A DNA stretch of 32,866 nt from Chloroflexota bacterium (lineage in GTDB: Bacteria; Chloroflexota; Dehalococcoidia; Dehalococcoidales; UBA5760). The stretch covers positions 1 through 32,866 of the forward strand of contig JADFUW010000007.1 of NCBI GenBank assembly GCA_015222205.1, given 5' to 3'. The notes under the pieces are model-generated. The model saw nothing but the letters and a program-made list of their open reading frames with translations, had not been told where the DNA came from and made no database searches. The position numbers and the translations under genes were made by a program. Positions 14,520 through 22,689 of this stretch are shown piece after piece; the stretch's first letter is position 1; each line of letters opens with the position of its first letter.

Positions 14520-16093
14520 ATTATTTTCTTGTCTTTATCTAGCAGACACTGACGAATATAAGCTAGAGCCTCCTCCCTGGTATTAAGCTCACCTGAGGCT
14601 CGGGCTTCGCGTACTGCCTCCAGTAACTGCCCTATTTTAGGTCCGGGACTCATGCCCAGGATATTGATTAAATCGTGTCCGCTAACCAGCCTGGGTGGAG
14701 CAGCCAGATTCTCCTGCTCAGAGCGCTGAGCCAGCACATAATTTACTATCTTAACATGCTCTTGCCAGTTGGCCAGATTTAGGTGGGGACCCCTGGTGGC
14801 GAGGTGGTCAGCTAGGCTCAAGAACAGTATATCAATGCCAGCGTCGCCGCAGTCACGAAAGTAACGATAAATAGCGCGGTGGGAGGGGAGCTCATTCTGA
14901 CTCATCTGGGTTGGCCTCAGGTGATGACTGACCATAGTCTCCACCAGTTTTATCTCTCTGGTGCTAAACCTTAGTCTTTCTAAGATGCTGGCGCTTATAG
15001 CAGCGCCCTCTTTAGCGTGCCCCAGGAAACGCATTCGGCCACTGGTGTCAATAGCTTTAGTTTGAGGTTTGGCAATGTCATGAAGAAGAGCTGCCAGTTT
15101 GAGCAGTAGTCCTCGGGTGCTGCCACTACTGACCTCAAGGTTAAAGTGCTGATTTAGCTCGGCTGACCACGGGGCTGTCTCTAAGACTTCCTGGCTAGCA
15201 TGCTCCCAGTTTCCCTCCCGGAGCAGAAAGCTAGTGGTAGCTACTGTCCTGAGGGAGTGGTCAAAAACATTCCAGAAGTGCTCTTTGGGCTGCTCCACCC
15301 CCCTTTCCTGAGCTAGCTCTGGGATTATAGCGGTTAATAAACCTAGCTTGTCGAGATGGTACAAGGGTTTTTCGGCTTGAGGTATGGCCAACAGTCGAAG
15401 CAGCTCTTCTCTTACTCGCTCGCCGGCGACGCTAGCTATGAGGTGGGAAGAGCGCTTGATTAGAGCCTCAGTCTCGCTGGCAATGCTGAAACCAAGCTCG
15501 TGAGCTATGCGTACCGCTCGTAACAGGCGGGCGGCATCCGAATGGAAGGCCATCTCGGTAACTGCCCTAATTATGCCCCGGTGAAGGTCACTCTGGCCAT
15601 TAAGAGGGTCTATAATGTGGATGTCAGGATAACCCTTGGCTAACTGGCTGAGTTCAATAGCCATGGCATCTATGGTGAAATCACGCCGGGCGAGGTCCTG
15701 CTCAATACTGCCTTTGAGTGTGGTGATATCAAGCTCCCATTGGCTGCCAGTTGATGGGGCTTCTTTACTTATCAGTATCACTCGGCCTGTCCTATTTATC
15801 TTGTCTAAGGGGATATATTTACCACCGAGGGCAGTAGCTATCTTGGGGGCAATCTCTAGGGCGTCGGCGGCTATAGCAAGGTCAATATCAGCCGTATCCC
15901 GCTCAAGCAGTATATCGCGGATAAAACCACCAACAACATAGGACTTAATATTCTGCTTAGTGAGAAAACTACTTAACTTGGTGAGTAGTGGTAAGGCTCC
16001 AAACTCAATCAACCTGCCGAAAAAGTCCTTGAGAGCCTTTTCAGCAACATTCATCTCATCGCTCGCACTTTTAATCTCCGCTAAAAGCTGCAT
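14516..16093 (-). CDS. CCA tRNA nucleotidyltransferase / poly(A) polymerase family with HD domain
   Basis: A 525-residue class II nucleotidyltransferase. The head domain carries YVVGGFIRDILLERDTADIDLAI (52-74) with the GG motif and the DxD metal pair. RRDFTIDAMAIEL and the RLLRAVRIAHELGF flexible element follow. From about residue 280 comes an HD phosphohydrolase domain with LLHDIAKPQTK and SHHLRPTQMS. This layout matches CCA-adding enzymes with HD domain, and one tRNA in the window lacks an encoded CCA. Poly(A) polymerase or partial A-adding activity cannot be excluded by eye. No ribosome-binding site precedes ATG 16093. It is the first gene of the operon with secD and secF. Confidence 0.85.
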   Translation of the reverse strand: MQLLAEIKSASDEMNVAEKALKDFFGRLIEFGALPLLTKLSSFLTKQNIKSYVVGGFIRDILLERDTADIDLAIAADALEIAPKIATALGGKYIPLDKINRTGRVILISKEAPSTGSQWELDITTLKGSIEQDLARRDFTIDAMAIELSQLAKGYPDIHIIDPLNGQSDLHRGIIRAVTEMAFHSDAARLLRAVRIAHELGFSIASETEALIKRSSHLIASVAGERVREELLRLLAIPQAEKPLYHLDKLGLLTAIIPELAQERGVEQPKEHFWNVFDHSLRTVATTSFLLREGNWEHASQEVLETAPWSAELNQHFNLEVSSGSTRGLLLKLAALLHDIAKPQTKAIDTSGRMRFLGHAKEGAAISASILERLRFSTREIKLVETMVSHHLRPTQMSQNELPSHRAIYRYFRDCGDAGIDILFLSLADHLATRGPHLNLANWQEHVKIVNYVLAQRSEQENLAAPPRLVSGHDLINILGMSPGPKIGQLLEAVREARASGELNTREEALAYIRQCLLDKDKKII

Positions 16094-16107
16094 TCTTAGT
16101 AATTTAT

Positions 16108-16116
16108 AGTATAACA
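16108..16116 (-). promoter_or_regulatory. Extended -10 element ahead of the nucleotidyltransferase gene
   Basis: On the minus strand TGTTATACT has the TGn extension followed by a TATACT hexamer (16108-16113). No convincing -35 is seen. Predicted initiation near 16101 leaves a leader of only about eight bases, and no ribosome-binding site is visible, so the operon may start with a near-leaderless message. Confidence 0.35.
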
Positions 16117-16260
16117 GGTCAACCCCGGGCCCCTGTTACTCCTCTCATATATCTAAAGATAAACTATACTATACAAGCTATATATTTAGCAAGAAGTGAG
16201 GCTTACTGAATAGTCTCATGCGAAGAGGCAATCTACTTAAGGGTAGAGAACAGAAAATCG

Positions 16261-16303
16261 GGGGATCCATACCCTTTGACAAGTAATCCCCTCTTTTTAT
16301 AAG
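16261..16303 (+). promoter_or_regulatory. GGGGAT/ATCCCC hairpin with T-run, overlapping a possible promoter
   Basis: GGGGAT (16261-16266) pairs with ATCCCC (16286-16291), and TCTTTTTAT follows, as in an intrinsic terminator. The same stretch also carries TTGACA (16276-16281) and TATAAG (16298-16303) spaced by 16 bases, a plausible upstream promoter for the HTH gene. Both readings are possible. No gene lies upstream on this strand, so if it is a terminator it would end a short non-coding transcript from about 16180. Confidence 0.35.
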
Positions 16304-16332
16304 AAAGTACTGGAAAAAGCCAGTTTATGATA

Positions 16333-16361
16333 TTGACAAATGGCAAATTATATGCTACTAT
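16333..16361 (+). promoter_or_regulatory. Promoter of the small HTH gene
   Basis: TTGACA (16333-16338) and TACTAT (16356-16361) are separated by exactly 17 bases. Initiation would fall near 16368, giving a leader of about 25 bases to ATG 16393. Confidence 0.55.
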
Positions 16362-16392
16362 ATAGCCAGCAGTCACTAATATGGGGGATGAT

Positions 16393-16701
16393 ATGATAGT
16401 AAGGACAAGGATTTTTGAATTGAGCAACGGTAAATACCCGAACCTGTCAGAGTTAGCCAGGGCTATGGGGATATCGGTAAGCCAGATTTATCGGGTTCGT
16501 GAAGGCACACGCAGTATAAATCAGGGATTTATTGTCGGGGCGATAAGAGCCTTCCCTCAGTATAGGCTTGATGAGCTTTTTTATCTGGCGGTTGAACCCG
16601 GAAGTGGTGAATCGGGGAAGGAAACACAAGCAGCGACGAACCCAGAGCCAGCATCAACGAGAGTCGCTCCGGCTGGGGACAAGTATGCTTGTGGCGTCTA
16701 A
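16393..16701 (+). CDS. Small helix-turn-helix DNA-binding protein
   Basis: A 102-residue protein. Residues 14-45 read as a helix-turn-helix, with LSELARAMGISVSQIYRVREGTRSIN typical of Cro/C1-type or XRE-type readers. The FIVGAIRAFPQYRLDELFYLAV segment looks like the following helix pair. The last 35 residues are low-complexity and probably disordered. ATG 16393 is preferred over ATG 16381 because GGGGGA lies upstream of it at a suitable distance and no site precedes the earlier ATG. It has its own promoter and stands alone between two minus-strand operons. Its target genes are unknown. Confidence 0.75.
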   Translation: MIVRTRIFELSNGKYPNLSELARAMGISVSQIYRVREGTRSINQGFIVGAIRAFPQYRLDELFYLAVEPGSGESGKETQAATNPEPASTRVAPAGDKYACGV

Positions 16702-16749
16702 AGCTAGTATGAGTGAGTCCTATAGCCGACACTGACTAAATGTGAAATC

Positions 16750-19194
16750 TTAAACTAGGCCTACGGGGTCAATATCTACTGTCCAGCCCGGTGGTATGGG
16801 TATCTGGGAGAGAAGGGTAGTAGGCTCGGTACCACGAAGTATGAGCTGCCAGCGAAATCTTCCCCGCAATCTATGAATAAACGCTGGTGCTGGTCCAATC
16901 AAACTAATGTTATCTATCCCCCTTGATTCTATCTCACTGGTAAGCCGCTGCTTTAGTCTCTCTGTCTCTCGCTGGCAAAGAACATCGTTAGTATGACTGT
17001 AGACAAGGCGAGCCAACCGGGTGAAGGGAGGGTTACGGAGCTGGTGTCGATAGTTAATTTCCTGCCCGTAAAAAAGGACGTAATCGTGCTTGGCGGCTGC
17101 CTGAATGGCATAATGCTCAGGGCAGTAGGTCTGGATTATGACCTGCCCGCCTAGAGTGCCCCGCCCGGCTCGGCCCACTACCTGAGATAGCAGTTGAAAG
17201 GTTCTTTCTCCAGCCCGGAAGTCAGGTAGATTTAAACTAGTGTCGGCATTGACGACTCCCACCAGTGTAACCAGGGGCAGGTCTAACCCCTTGGCAACCA
17301 TTTGCGTGCCAATGAGAATATCAGCCTCGTGGGCACGGAACTTGTTTAGTAGTGCCTGATGAGAACCCCTTCTTCTCGTAGCATCGCTGTCCCAGCGCAG
17401 TAATCTGGCCTGGGGAAAGTTCAAACCGGCTTCCTGCTCCAGTTTCTGAGTGCCAATGCCCAGAAACTTTATGCGGCGGCTCAGGCAGCGGGGACAAGTC
17501 TGGGGAACCGGTGTTCTATAGTTACACTGGTGGCAGACCAGCGTGTCCTCGTCAAAATGGTAGGTGAGGGTGACCTCGCAGCGCCTGCAGCTGAGAACGA
17601 AGCCACAATTTCGGCACTGAATAAAGGTAGCCCCACCCCGCCGATTGAGAAATAGAATCGCCTGCTCTTTGTTGGCGGTGGCTTTAGTGGTAGCCTGGGA
17701 TAGAGAGTGACTAAAAATACTCCTGTTTCCTGCCTTAAGCTCCTCCCTCATATCTACTATTTCAACATGAGGTAGGGGTGAGCCTTCAGTGGGAACAACC
17801 CGCTCCGGAAGCCGAAGTAGACGGTAGTCTCCTTTTTGAGCGTGGTAGAAGGTCTCTACATCCGGGGTAGCGCTGCCAAGAATAACTACTGCCCCGGTTA
17901 ACTCGGCCAGCTTTATGGCTACATCACGGGTGTGGTAGCGGGGTGATTTATCCTGCTGTTTATAGGTCCATTCATGCTCTTCATCAATGACGATAAGTCC
18001 CAGGTCAGGTTGGGGAGCAAAGATAGCACTTCTGGAGCCGATGACGACATCAAATTCCCCGTTTCTTATCCGCTGCCATTCATCAAATTGTTCACCGAGG
18101 GAGAGCTTACTATGAAGAATAGCTACCCGGTGGGGAAAGCGAGCGGCAAATCGCTCTATAGTCTGTGGAGTAAGGGCAATTTCCGGTACCAGAACGATGC
18201 CTCTTTTACCCAGCTTTACTGTTTCGGCTAAAGCCTGTAGGTAGACCTCTGTCTTACCGCTACCGGTAACACCGTGCAGCAGAAAAACATTTGACGAGGT
18301 ATTATTCGCTGTTATCTGGAGCAGGCTTGACCTGATAGCTTCCCAGGCTGACCTCTGATGGGAAGTAAGGGATAGCGGTGATGATGGCATAATGCCCCGG
18401 TAGGAAATTGGTTCGCGTTTTACTTTGATATGCTGAATAGTGACCCAACCCTTACTCGCCAGGGTATCAACCACCGCTTTATCACAGTCAGTTTTGTGCC
18501 TGGCTTCCGTCAGAGGAACCGACTTGGACTGCTGAGCCAGGAAGGCGAGGAGAGCGGCTTGTTTGTTAGCTCCTTTTTTACTCAACCTAGCTGCTTCTAA
18601 CTCCGCTTCGCCAGCATCAACTGCCAGGCTGAGGTAAGGCTCTATCTTCGGTCTTGCCTTGATTGGCTCCAGCTCATAGCTTCTTACGGCTAGTCCTTGT
18701 CTTACTAGCTGTGAAACGATGGTCTGAGCCTTTTTCTTACCTAAAATCTTCTCCAGCTGCTTTAGTTTTACCTTGCCTTGTCCTTGAACTAATTCAAGGG
18801 CATGCCTTTGTTCCTGAGTAAGGGAAGGTAGGTCAAAGCCATCTGGGACTGGAAGGGCAGAGATAAGGGTAAGTGCCTTTCGCTCAAAGCCGGGTGGTAG
18901 CATTAAAGCCACGGCGGCGAAAAGGGGTGACAGGTAATACTCGCTTATCCAGTGAGCCAGCAGTATCTGGGATGGGGACAGTAGTGAGCGAGGTTCAATA
19001 ATGCCAGCTATTTCCCTGGTTTCTTCAACGGAGGGGTAGTCGGTTAGCTCCAGGACGATTCCTTGGAGCAGCTTATTGCCGAAGGGAACCCATACTGCCT
19101 GCCCGACCTCAATACTTAAATTAGAGGGTACAGTGTAGCTGAATGTCTGGCGTCTGGCTACTGGAGAGTTAACACTAACCTCGGCATACTCCAT
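16750..19194 (-). CDS. priA: Primosomal protein N' (replication restart helicase PriA)
   Basis: An 814-residue superfamily 2 helicase. The N-terminal 3'-end-binding region opens with VSVNSPVARRQTFSYTVPS. A linker winged helix lies near 140-250. Walker A is GVTGSGKTEVY, and the DEEH box occurs in LIVIDEEHEWTYKQ, followed by the PriA-specific RYHTRDVA. Eight cysteines in four pairs (CRNC, CRRC, CHQC and CPRC) form the two zinc clusters. GTQMVAKGLDLPLVTLVGVVNAD and QVVGRAGR are motifs V and VI. It reloads the replisome at stalled forks. GGAG six bases before the ATG supports the start. It lies 27 bases after rplS. Confidence 0.96.
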   Translation of the reverse strand: MEYAEVSVNSPVARRQTFSYTVPSNLSIEVGQAVWVPFGNKLLQGIVLELTDYPSVEETREIAGIIEPRSLLSPSQILLAHWISEYYLSPLFAAVALMLPPGFERKALTLISALPVPDGFDLPSLTQEQRHALELVQGQGKVKLKQLEKILGKKKAQTIVSQLVRQGLAVRSYELEPIKARPKIEPYLSLAVDAGEAELEAARLSKKGANKQAALLAFLAQQSKSVPLTEARHKTDCDKAVVDTLASKGWVTIQHIKVKREPISYRGIMPSSPLSLTSHQRSAWEAIRSSLLQITANNTSSNVFLLHGVTGSGKTEVYLQALAETVKLGKRGIVLVPEIALTPQTIERFAARFPHRVAILHSKLSLGEQFDEWQRIRNGEFDVVIGSRSAIFAPQPDLGLIVIDEEHEWTYKQQDKSPRYHTRDVAIKLAELTGAVVILGSATPDVETFYHAQKGDYRLLRLPERVVPTEGSPLPHVEIVDMREELKAGNRSIFSHSLSQATTKATANKEQAILFLNRRGGATFIQCRNCGFVLSCRRCEVTLTYHFDEDTLVCHQCNYRTPVPQTCPRCLSRRIKFLGIGTQKLEQEAGLNFPQARLLRWDSDATRRRGSHQALLNKFRAHEADILIGTQMVAKGLDLPLVTLVGVVNADTSLNLPDFRAGERTFQLLSQVVGRAGRGTLGGQVIIQTYCPEHYAIQAAAKHDYVLFYGQEINYRHQLRNPPFTRLARLVYSHTNDVLCQRETERLKQRLTSEIESRGIDNISLIGPAPAFIHRLRGRFRWQLILRGTEPTTLLSQIPIPPGWTVDIDPVGLV

Positions 19195-19221
19195 CCGATA
19201 CTCCGGTGAGGTAGCTCTGGT

Positions 19222-19590
19222 TTAGCCATCCCCCTGTTTTTCCTCTTTATTTACTCGTTTGCCCTTAATGCGAGCTGCTTTGCCACTGAGCCCGCGCAGG
19301 TAGTAAAGCTTAGCCCGACGTACTTTTCCGTGTCGCACTACTTCTACCTTCTCTAGCAGTGGTGATCCAAACAGGAAGGTACGCTCGACACCGATGCCAT
19401 GGGTAATACGCCTCACCGTAAAGCTGCCACCATCGGCGCTGCGGCGAATCTTAATTACTACTCCTTGGAATACCTGGATGCGCTCCTTATCCCCCTCTAC
19501 TACCTTAACGCTGACCTTTACCGTGTCTCCGGGAGCTAGGGATGGGATATTAGGATTTGGCTTGACTTCAATTAGCTGAGCAATGTTCAT
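19222..19590 (-). CDS. rplS: 50S ribosomal protein L19
   Basis: A 122-residue L19. [31 protein letters not shown] and [48 protein letters not shown] are the conserved L19 sequence. The C-terminus has a short basic and acidic tail. L19 lies at the interface of the ribosomal subunits. It follows trmD by 77 bases, the usual trmD-rplS order, and precedes priA. Confidence 0.97.
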   Translation of the reverse strand: MNIAQLIEVKPNPNIPSLAPGDTVKVSVKVVEGDKERIQVFQGVVIKIRRSADGGSFTVRRITHGIGVERTFLFGSPLLEKVEVVRHGKVRRAKLYYLRGLSGKAARIKGKRVNKEEKQGDG

Positions 19591-19667
19591 TTTCTAAAAC
19601 CTCTCGTATAGGATATTGGTTCGATGTTTGTTTAGACCCCTCATATCAAATAAAGATTTCTTTATTA

Positions 19668-20453
19668 TTATTTTAAGACTTCCGGTGTAGCTTTGGCTTT
19701 CTTGAAGCTGTCTACCAGCTGCCTTTCCTCTGGACTAAGCTCAGCCTTGTCCAGCAAATCTGGACGGCGCTTCAGGGTGCGTAGAATAGCCTGCTGGCGA
19801 CGCCATTTATCAATCTGGGCGTGGTTTCCTGACAGTAGAACCTCAGGTACTGCCCAGGCCCGGTATACCTCGGGGTGGGTGTATTGGGGATATTCCAGAA
19901 GTCTTGTAGTGTGAGAATCGTCCCGTGCTGAAGCATCGGAACCGAGAACCCCGGGTAGTAGCCTCGCCACAGCATCAACTACTACCATAGCGGCTAGCTC
20001 ACCACCACCAAGCACATAATCACCGATACTGACCTCATCGGTGGCTAGGTGTTCCCGTACCCGCTCATCAATGCCCTCGTAGCGACCACAGATAAGAATC
20101 AGATGGATGCACCCCGATAGCTCCTCGGCAATCTGCTGGCTGAAAAGGCGACCCTGTGGACTGAGCAGAATAACTGGTGGTTCTTTGGCTCCTTTCTCAA
20201 GGTGGAAGTCTTGCTTCACTTTCTCTACCGCTTCAAAGATAGGCTCGGGCTTTAGTAACATGCCGGCGCCACCGCCATAGGCATAGTCATCAACGGTATG
20301 ATGTCTGTCATGAGTATAGTCACGAATATTATGAATATTTACCTGGACGAGCTTTCGGTCAATCGCTCGCTTAAAAATACCCTCACTAAACGGACCCTGG
20401 AACATCTGCGGGAATAGGGTTAAAATATCAATTTTCACTTGCTTACGCCTCAC
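19668..20453 (-). CDS. trmD: tRNA (guanine37-N1)-methyltransferase TrmD
   Basis: A 261-residue SPOUT methyltransferase. [22 protein letters not shown] begins the protein, and [17 protein letters not shown] near 56-72 is the conserved loop. The trefoil-knot SAM site includes [24 protein letters not shown] and [15 protein letters not shown], with LEYPQYTHP closing the domain. It methylates G37 of tRNAs to prevent frameshifting. Its start overlaps the upstream mogA-type gene by 11 bases. Confidence 0.97.
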   Translation of the reverse strand: MRRKQVKIDILTLFPQMFQGPFSEGIFKRAIDRKLVQVNIHNIRDYTHDRHHTVDDYAYGGGAGMLLKPEPIFEAVEKVKQDFHLEKGAKEPPVILLSPQGRLFSQQIAEELSGCIHLILICGRYEGIDERVREHLATDEVSIGDYVLGGGELAAMVVVDAVARLLPGVLGSDASARDDSHTTRLLEYPQYTHPEVYRAWAVPEVLLSGNHAQIDKWRRQQAILRTLKRRPDLLDKAELSPEERQLVDSFKKAKATPEVLK

Positions 20454-20946
20454 TATCCATGGCTTTATGCTCTGTTACCTCACCCTTAATAATCTCTATG
20501 GCGTGAGGAATTACCGGTAGTATTACCTCAAGACATTCCCGAACTGCCTTGGGGCTACCGGGCAGATTAATAATCAGGCACTTGCCTCTCACTCCAGCCA
20601 CGGCCCGACTTAATATAGCCGATGGAGTCACTTTAGAAGTCTCAACCCTCATCGCCTCAGTCAGGCCGGGCACAACCCTATCAACTATAGAGAGGGTCGC
20701 TTCAGGGGTAACATCACGCTGGGCTAATCCGGTGCCCCCGGTAGTTAGAATAATATCGACACCACCTTCGTCAGCCCACTCGATAAGCTTGGCAGCAATG
20801 ACATCCAATTCATCAGGGATAATTTCATACTTAACTGTGCTGCTGCTCAGTGAAGACAGGCTCTCCCTTATTATCTGGCCACTCTTATCGCGGCGCTGGC
20901 CCTGCCAGCCCTTGTCACTAATAGTCAGTATCCCGGTATTAAACAT
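20443..20946 (-). CDS. MogA/MoaB family molybdenum cofactor biosynthesis protein
   Basis: About 167 residues of the MogA/MoaB fold, which binds molybdopterin and activates it by adenylylation. [19 protein letters not shown] opens the domain, [16 protein letters not shown] is the pterin-binding loop, and [19 protein letters not shown] closes it. ATG 20946 matches the usual family start; the frame extends to ATG 20964, but a TATAAT at 20953-20958 lies between, so the upstream codon is probably untranscribed. No ribosome-binding site is seen. It heads an operon with trmD, rplS and priA, and lies divergent from mraZ. Confidence 0.88.
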   Translation of the reverse strand: MFNTGILTISDKGWQGQRRDKSGQIIRESLSSLSSSTVKYEIIPDELDVIAAKLIEWADEGGVDIILTTGGTGLAQRDVTPEATLSIVDRVVPGLTEAMRVETSKVTPSAILSRAVAGVRGKCLIINLPGSPKAVRECLEVILPVIPHAIEIIKGEVTEHKAMDSEA

Positions 20947-20952
20947 AGCACT

Positions 20953-20958
20953 ATTATA
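20953..20958 (-). promoter_or_regulatory. -10 hexamer directly upstream of mogA-type gene
   Basis: A perfect TATAAT on the minus strand lies six bases before ATG 20946. The -35 region is not recognisable. If used, transcription would begin at or next to the start codon, giving a leaderless message. Confidence 0.3.
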
Positions 20959-21031
20959 AGACATTTTATTTTACCATATATGACACAGATAGCAAAATGA
21001 GTTAATTTTGGCAAATTTAACGAAGGGGGTA

Positions 21032-21060
21032 TTGACAAAGAGGGTATGTTGTGTTATAGA
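21032..21060 (+). promoter_or_regulatory. Promoter of the mraZ-rsmH-ftsA-ftsZ cluster
   Basis: TTGACA (21032-21037) and TATAGA (21055-21060) are separated by 17 bases. Initiation near 21067 would place the start just ahead of the 10-bp repeat array, which then covers the early transcribed region. Confidence 0.6.
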
Positions 21061-21070
21061 ATGGTAAGTA

Positions 21071-21104
21071 GTGGTGAAAAGTGGTGAATTAGGGGGAGTG
21101 GGGG
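21071..21104 (+). promoter_or_regulatory. 10-bp periodic G-rich repeats, candidate MraZ operator
   Basis: GTGGTGAAAA (21071-21080) and GTGGTGAATT (21081-21090) are near-identical direct repeats in exact 10-bp phase. AGGGGGAGTG and GGGG follow in the same register. Known MraZ operators are short TGGG/GTGGG-type direct repeats with about one helical turn between them, located between promoter and mraZ. The array lies between the predicted promoter and ATG 21113, the position expected for autorepression. Confidence 0.5.
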
Positions 21105-21112
21105 TTGTTTTA

Positions 21113-21538
21113 ATGTTTTTTGGTGAGTTTGAGTACAAGGTTGATGAAAAGGGCAGGGTGCCTATCCCACCCAAGTTCAGAAACGAACTAAGGGAGGGAG
21201 TGGTACTGACACCGGGCGTGGAGAGGTGCATCATTGCCTACCCTTTACCGGAGTGGAAAAAGCTGGCAGAGGCTCTCACTACCGGTTCAGTTACCCCCAG
21301 TAAATTAAGGAAGCTAAATCGGGCTATCTTTGCCACTGCCTTTAGCCTTGGTATTGATGGGCAGGGGAGAATAGCCTTACCTTATCAACTTCGCGAGTAT
21401 GCGGGGATTGAAGATGAGCTAGTTATAACTGGAGTCAACAACTACTTTGAACTGTGGAACAAAGAGGGATGGCAAGAGGAGAAGGCTATCAGCCAAGAGC
21501 AGGCCTGGCAGATTATAGAGAGCCTGGAGAATCGTTAA
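21113..21538 (+). CDS. mraZ: Transcriptional regulator MraZ
   Basis: A 141-residue MraZ with two SpoVT/AbrB-like repeats. The first is [22 protein letters not shown] (residues 4-25) and the second [22 protein letters not shown] near 83-104. MraZ binds short repeats ahead of its own gene and tunes the division cluster. ATG 21113 is chosen over an in-frame extension to 21071 because it gives the canonical [10 protein letters not shown] start; the extension lies over the operator-like repeats. GGGGG eight bases upstream may serve as ribosome-binding site. Its stop overlaps the rsmH start as TAATG. Confidence 0.94.
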   Translation: MFFGEFEYKVDEKGRVPIPPKFRNELREGVVLTPGVERCIIAYPLPEWKKLAEALTTGSVTPSKLRKLNRAIFATAFSLGIDGQGRIALPYQLREYAGIEDELVITGVNNYFELWNKEGWQEEKAISQEQAWQIIESLENR

Positions 21539-22593
21539 TGAATCTGAATATGTCAACACCTACCCATATTCCGGTGCTGCTCGAAGAGACGGTTAAGGCA
21601 CTGGCGGTCCAACCCGGGGGTCGCTATATTGACTGTACCCTTGGGAGTGGCGGTCACGCCGCCGCCATCTTGGAACAGGGTTCACCTGGCGGGCAACTCT
21701 TGGGTATTGATGCCGACCCCGAGGCAATAAACATAGCCGGGACTAGGCTTGAAGCCTATAGTGGCTCAACACGGCTAATTAACGAGAATTTCGTTAATTT
21801 ACAGGCTATCTGCCTTAAATATGACTTTCAACCGGTGTACGGTATTCTGTTTGACCTTGGACTTTCTTCACTCCAGCTCAGCGAGGATAGTCGCGGTTTC
21901 AGTTTTCAGCGTGACGGACCTTTAGATATGCGATTCAATCCCGGTCAGGAGATTACTGCTGCCGATATTGTTAACCAGTCCTCGGAGGCTGAACTAGCTC
22001 ACATTATAAGGACGTATGGTGAAGAAGCTTACAGTCGCCAGATAGCACGTCGCCTTGTGAACGAGCGGCCCATAACGACTACCCTGGAGCTAGCTCGGAC
22101 GGTAGAGCGGGCTGTCGGTGGCAGAAAGGGTAGCATTCACCCGGCAACTAAGACCTTTCAAGCACTGCGAATCGCAGTTAACCACGAGCTTGAAAATCTA
22201 GAGTCGGCTCTAAAGCAGGCGATTAGCCTGCTTGGATTTAGTGGCCGGTTGGTCGTCATCAGCTATCACTCCCTTGAAGACCGTATTGTGAAGCAACTCA
22301 TGCAAAGGGAATCAAGAGACTGTATCTGCCCTCCAGGCACACCAACCTGTGTTTGCGGACATACCGCCTGTCTAAGACTAGTCAGCAAGAAGATTATTAC
22401 CCCTTCTCCCGCTGAGGTTGAACTCAACCCACGTAGCCGTAGTGCTAAGTTAAGGGTTGCTGAGCGTGTTATTTTTCAGGATGGATACTGTGATTCGGCA
22501 GAGGGATGGCACTTTTTAGTTGGTGACGAGGCTAACGGGTGGCGAAGACCAGCGTTGTTAAGGAGACTACGAATGACCTTTTCACTATCATAA
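21538..22593 (+). CDS. rsmH: 16S rRNA (cytosine1402-N4)-methyltransferase RsmH
   Basis: A 351-residue methyltransferase. [13 protein letters not shown] and [16 protein letters not shown] form the N-terminal SAM motif, with [28 protein letters not shown] and [20 protein letters not shown] following. A four-Cys segment ([12 protein letters not shown]) precedes [15 protein letters not shown], where the family usually ends near 310 residues. About 36 further residues follow (from [15 protein letters not shown]), an unusual tail. ATG 21538 has GGAG eight bases upstream and overlaps the mraZ stop by one base. RsmH fine-tunes the ribosomal P site. Confidence 0.94.
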   Translation: MNLNMSTPTHIPVLLEETVKALAVQPGGRYIDCTLGSGGHAAAILEQGSPGGQLLGIDADPEAINIAGTRLEAYSGSTRLINENFVNLQAICLKYDFQPVYGILFDLGLSSLQLSEDSRGFSFQRDGPLDMRFNPGQEITAADIVNQSSEAELAHIIRTYGEEAYSRQIARRLVNERPITTTLELARTVERAVGGRKGSIHPATKTFQALRIAVNHELENLESALKQAISLLGFSGRLVVISYHSLEDRIVKQLMQRESRDCICPPGTPTCVCGHTACLRLVSKKIITPSPAEVELNPRSRSAKLRVAERVIFQDGYCDSAEGWHFLVGDEANGWRRPALLRRLRMTFSLS

Positions 22594-22689
22594 ATTGCAT
22601 AAAATATCTTGCCATTGCAACAAGGGGGTAATAGCAATGTGAAAATTAAGATTAGTTACAGAGGTAAAATCTAAAAAGGGAGGTGACAG

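Noticed and set aside
16233-16427. 64-codon minus-strand frame over the HTH gene promoter
   Set aside because: No family pattern and no ribosome-binding site, and it overlaps two plus-strand promoter candidates and the start of the HTH gene.
21071-21112. N-terminal extension of mraZ to the GTG at 21071
   Set aside because: The extension lies on the 10-bp repeats and begins within a few bases of the predicted transcription start; ATG 21113 gives the canonical MraZ N-terminus.
20971-21234. 87-codon minus-strand frame rich in Ser, Thr and Pro
   Set aside because: It is the complement of the mraZ promoter, operator repeats and 5' coding region, with no start signals.
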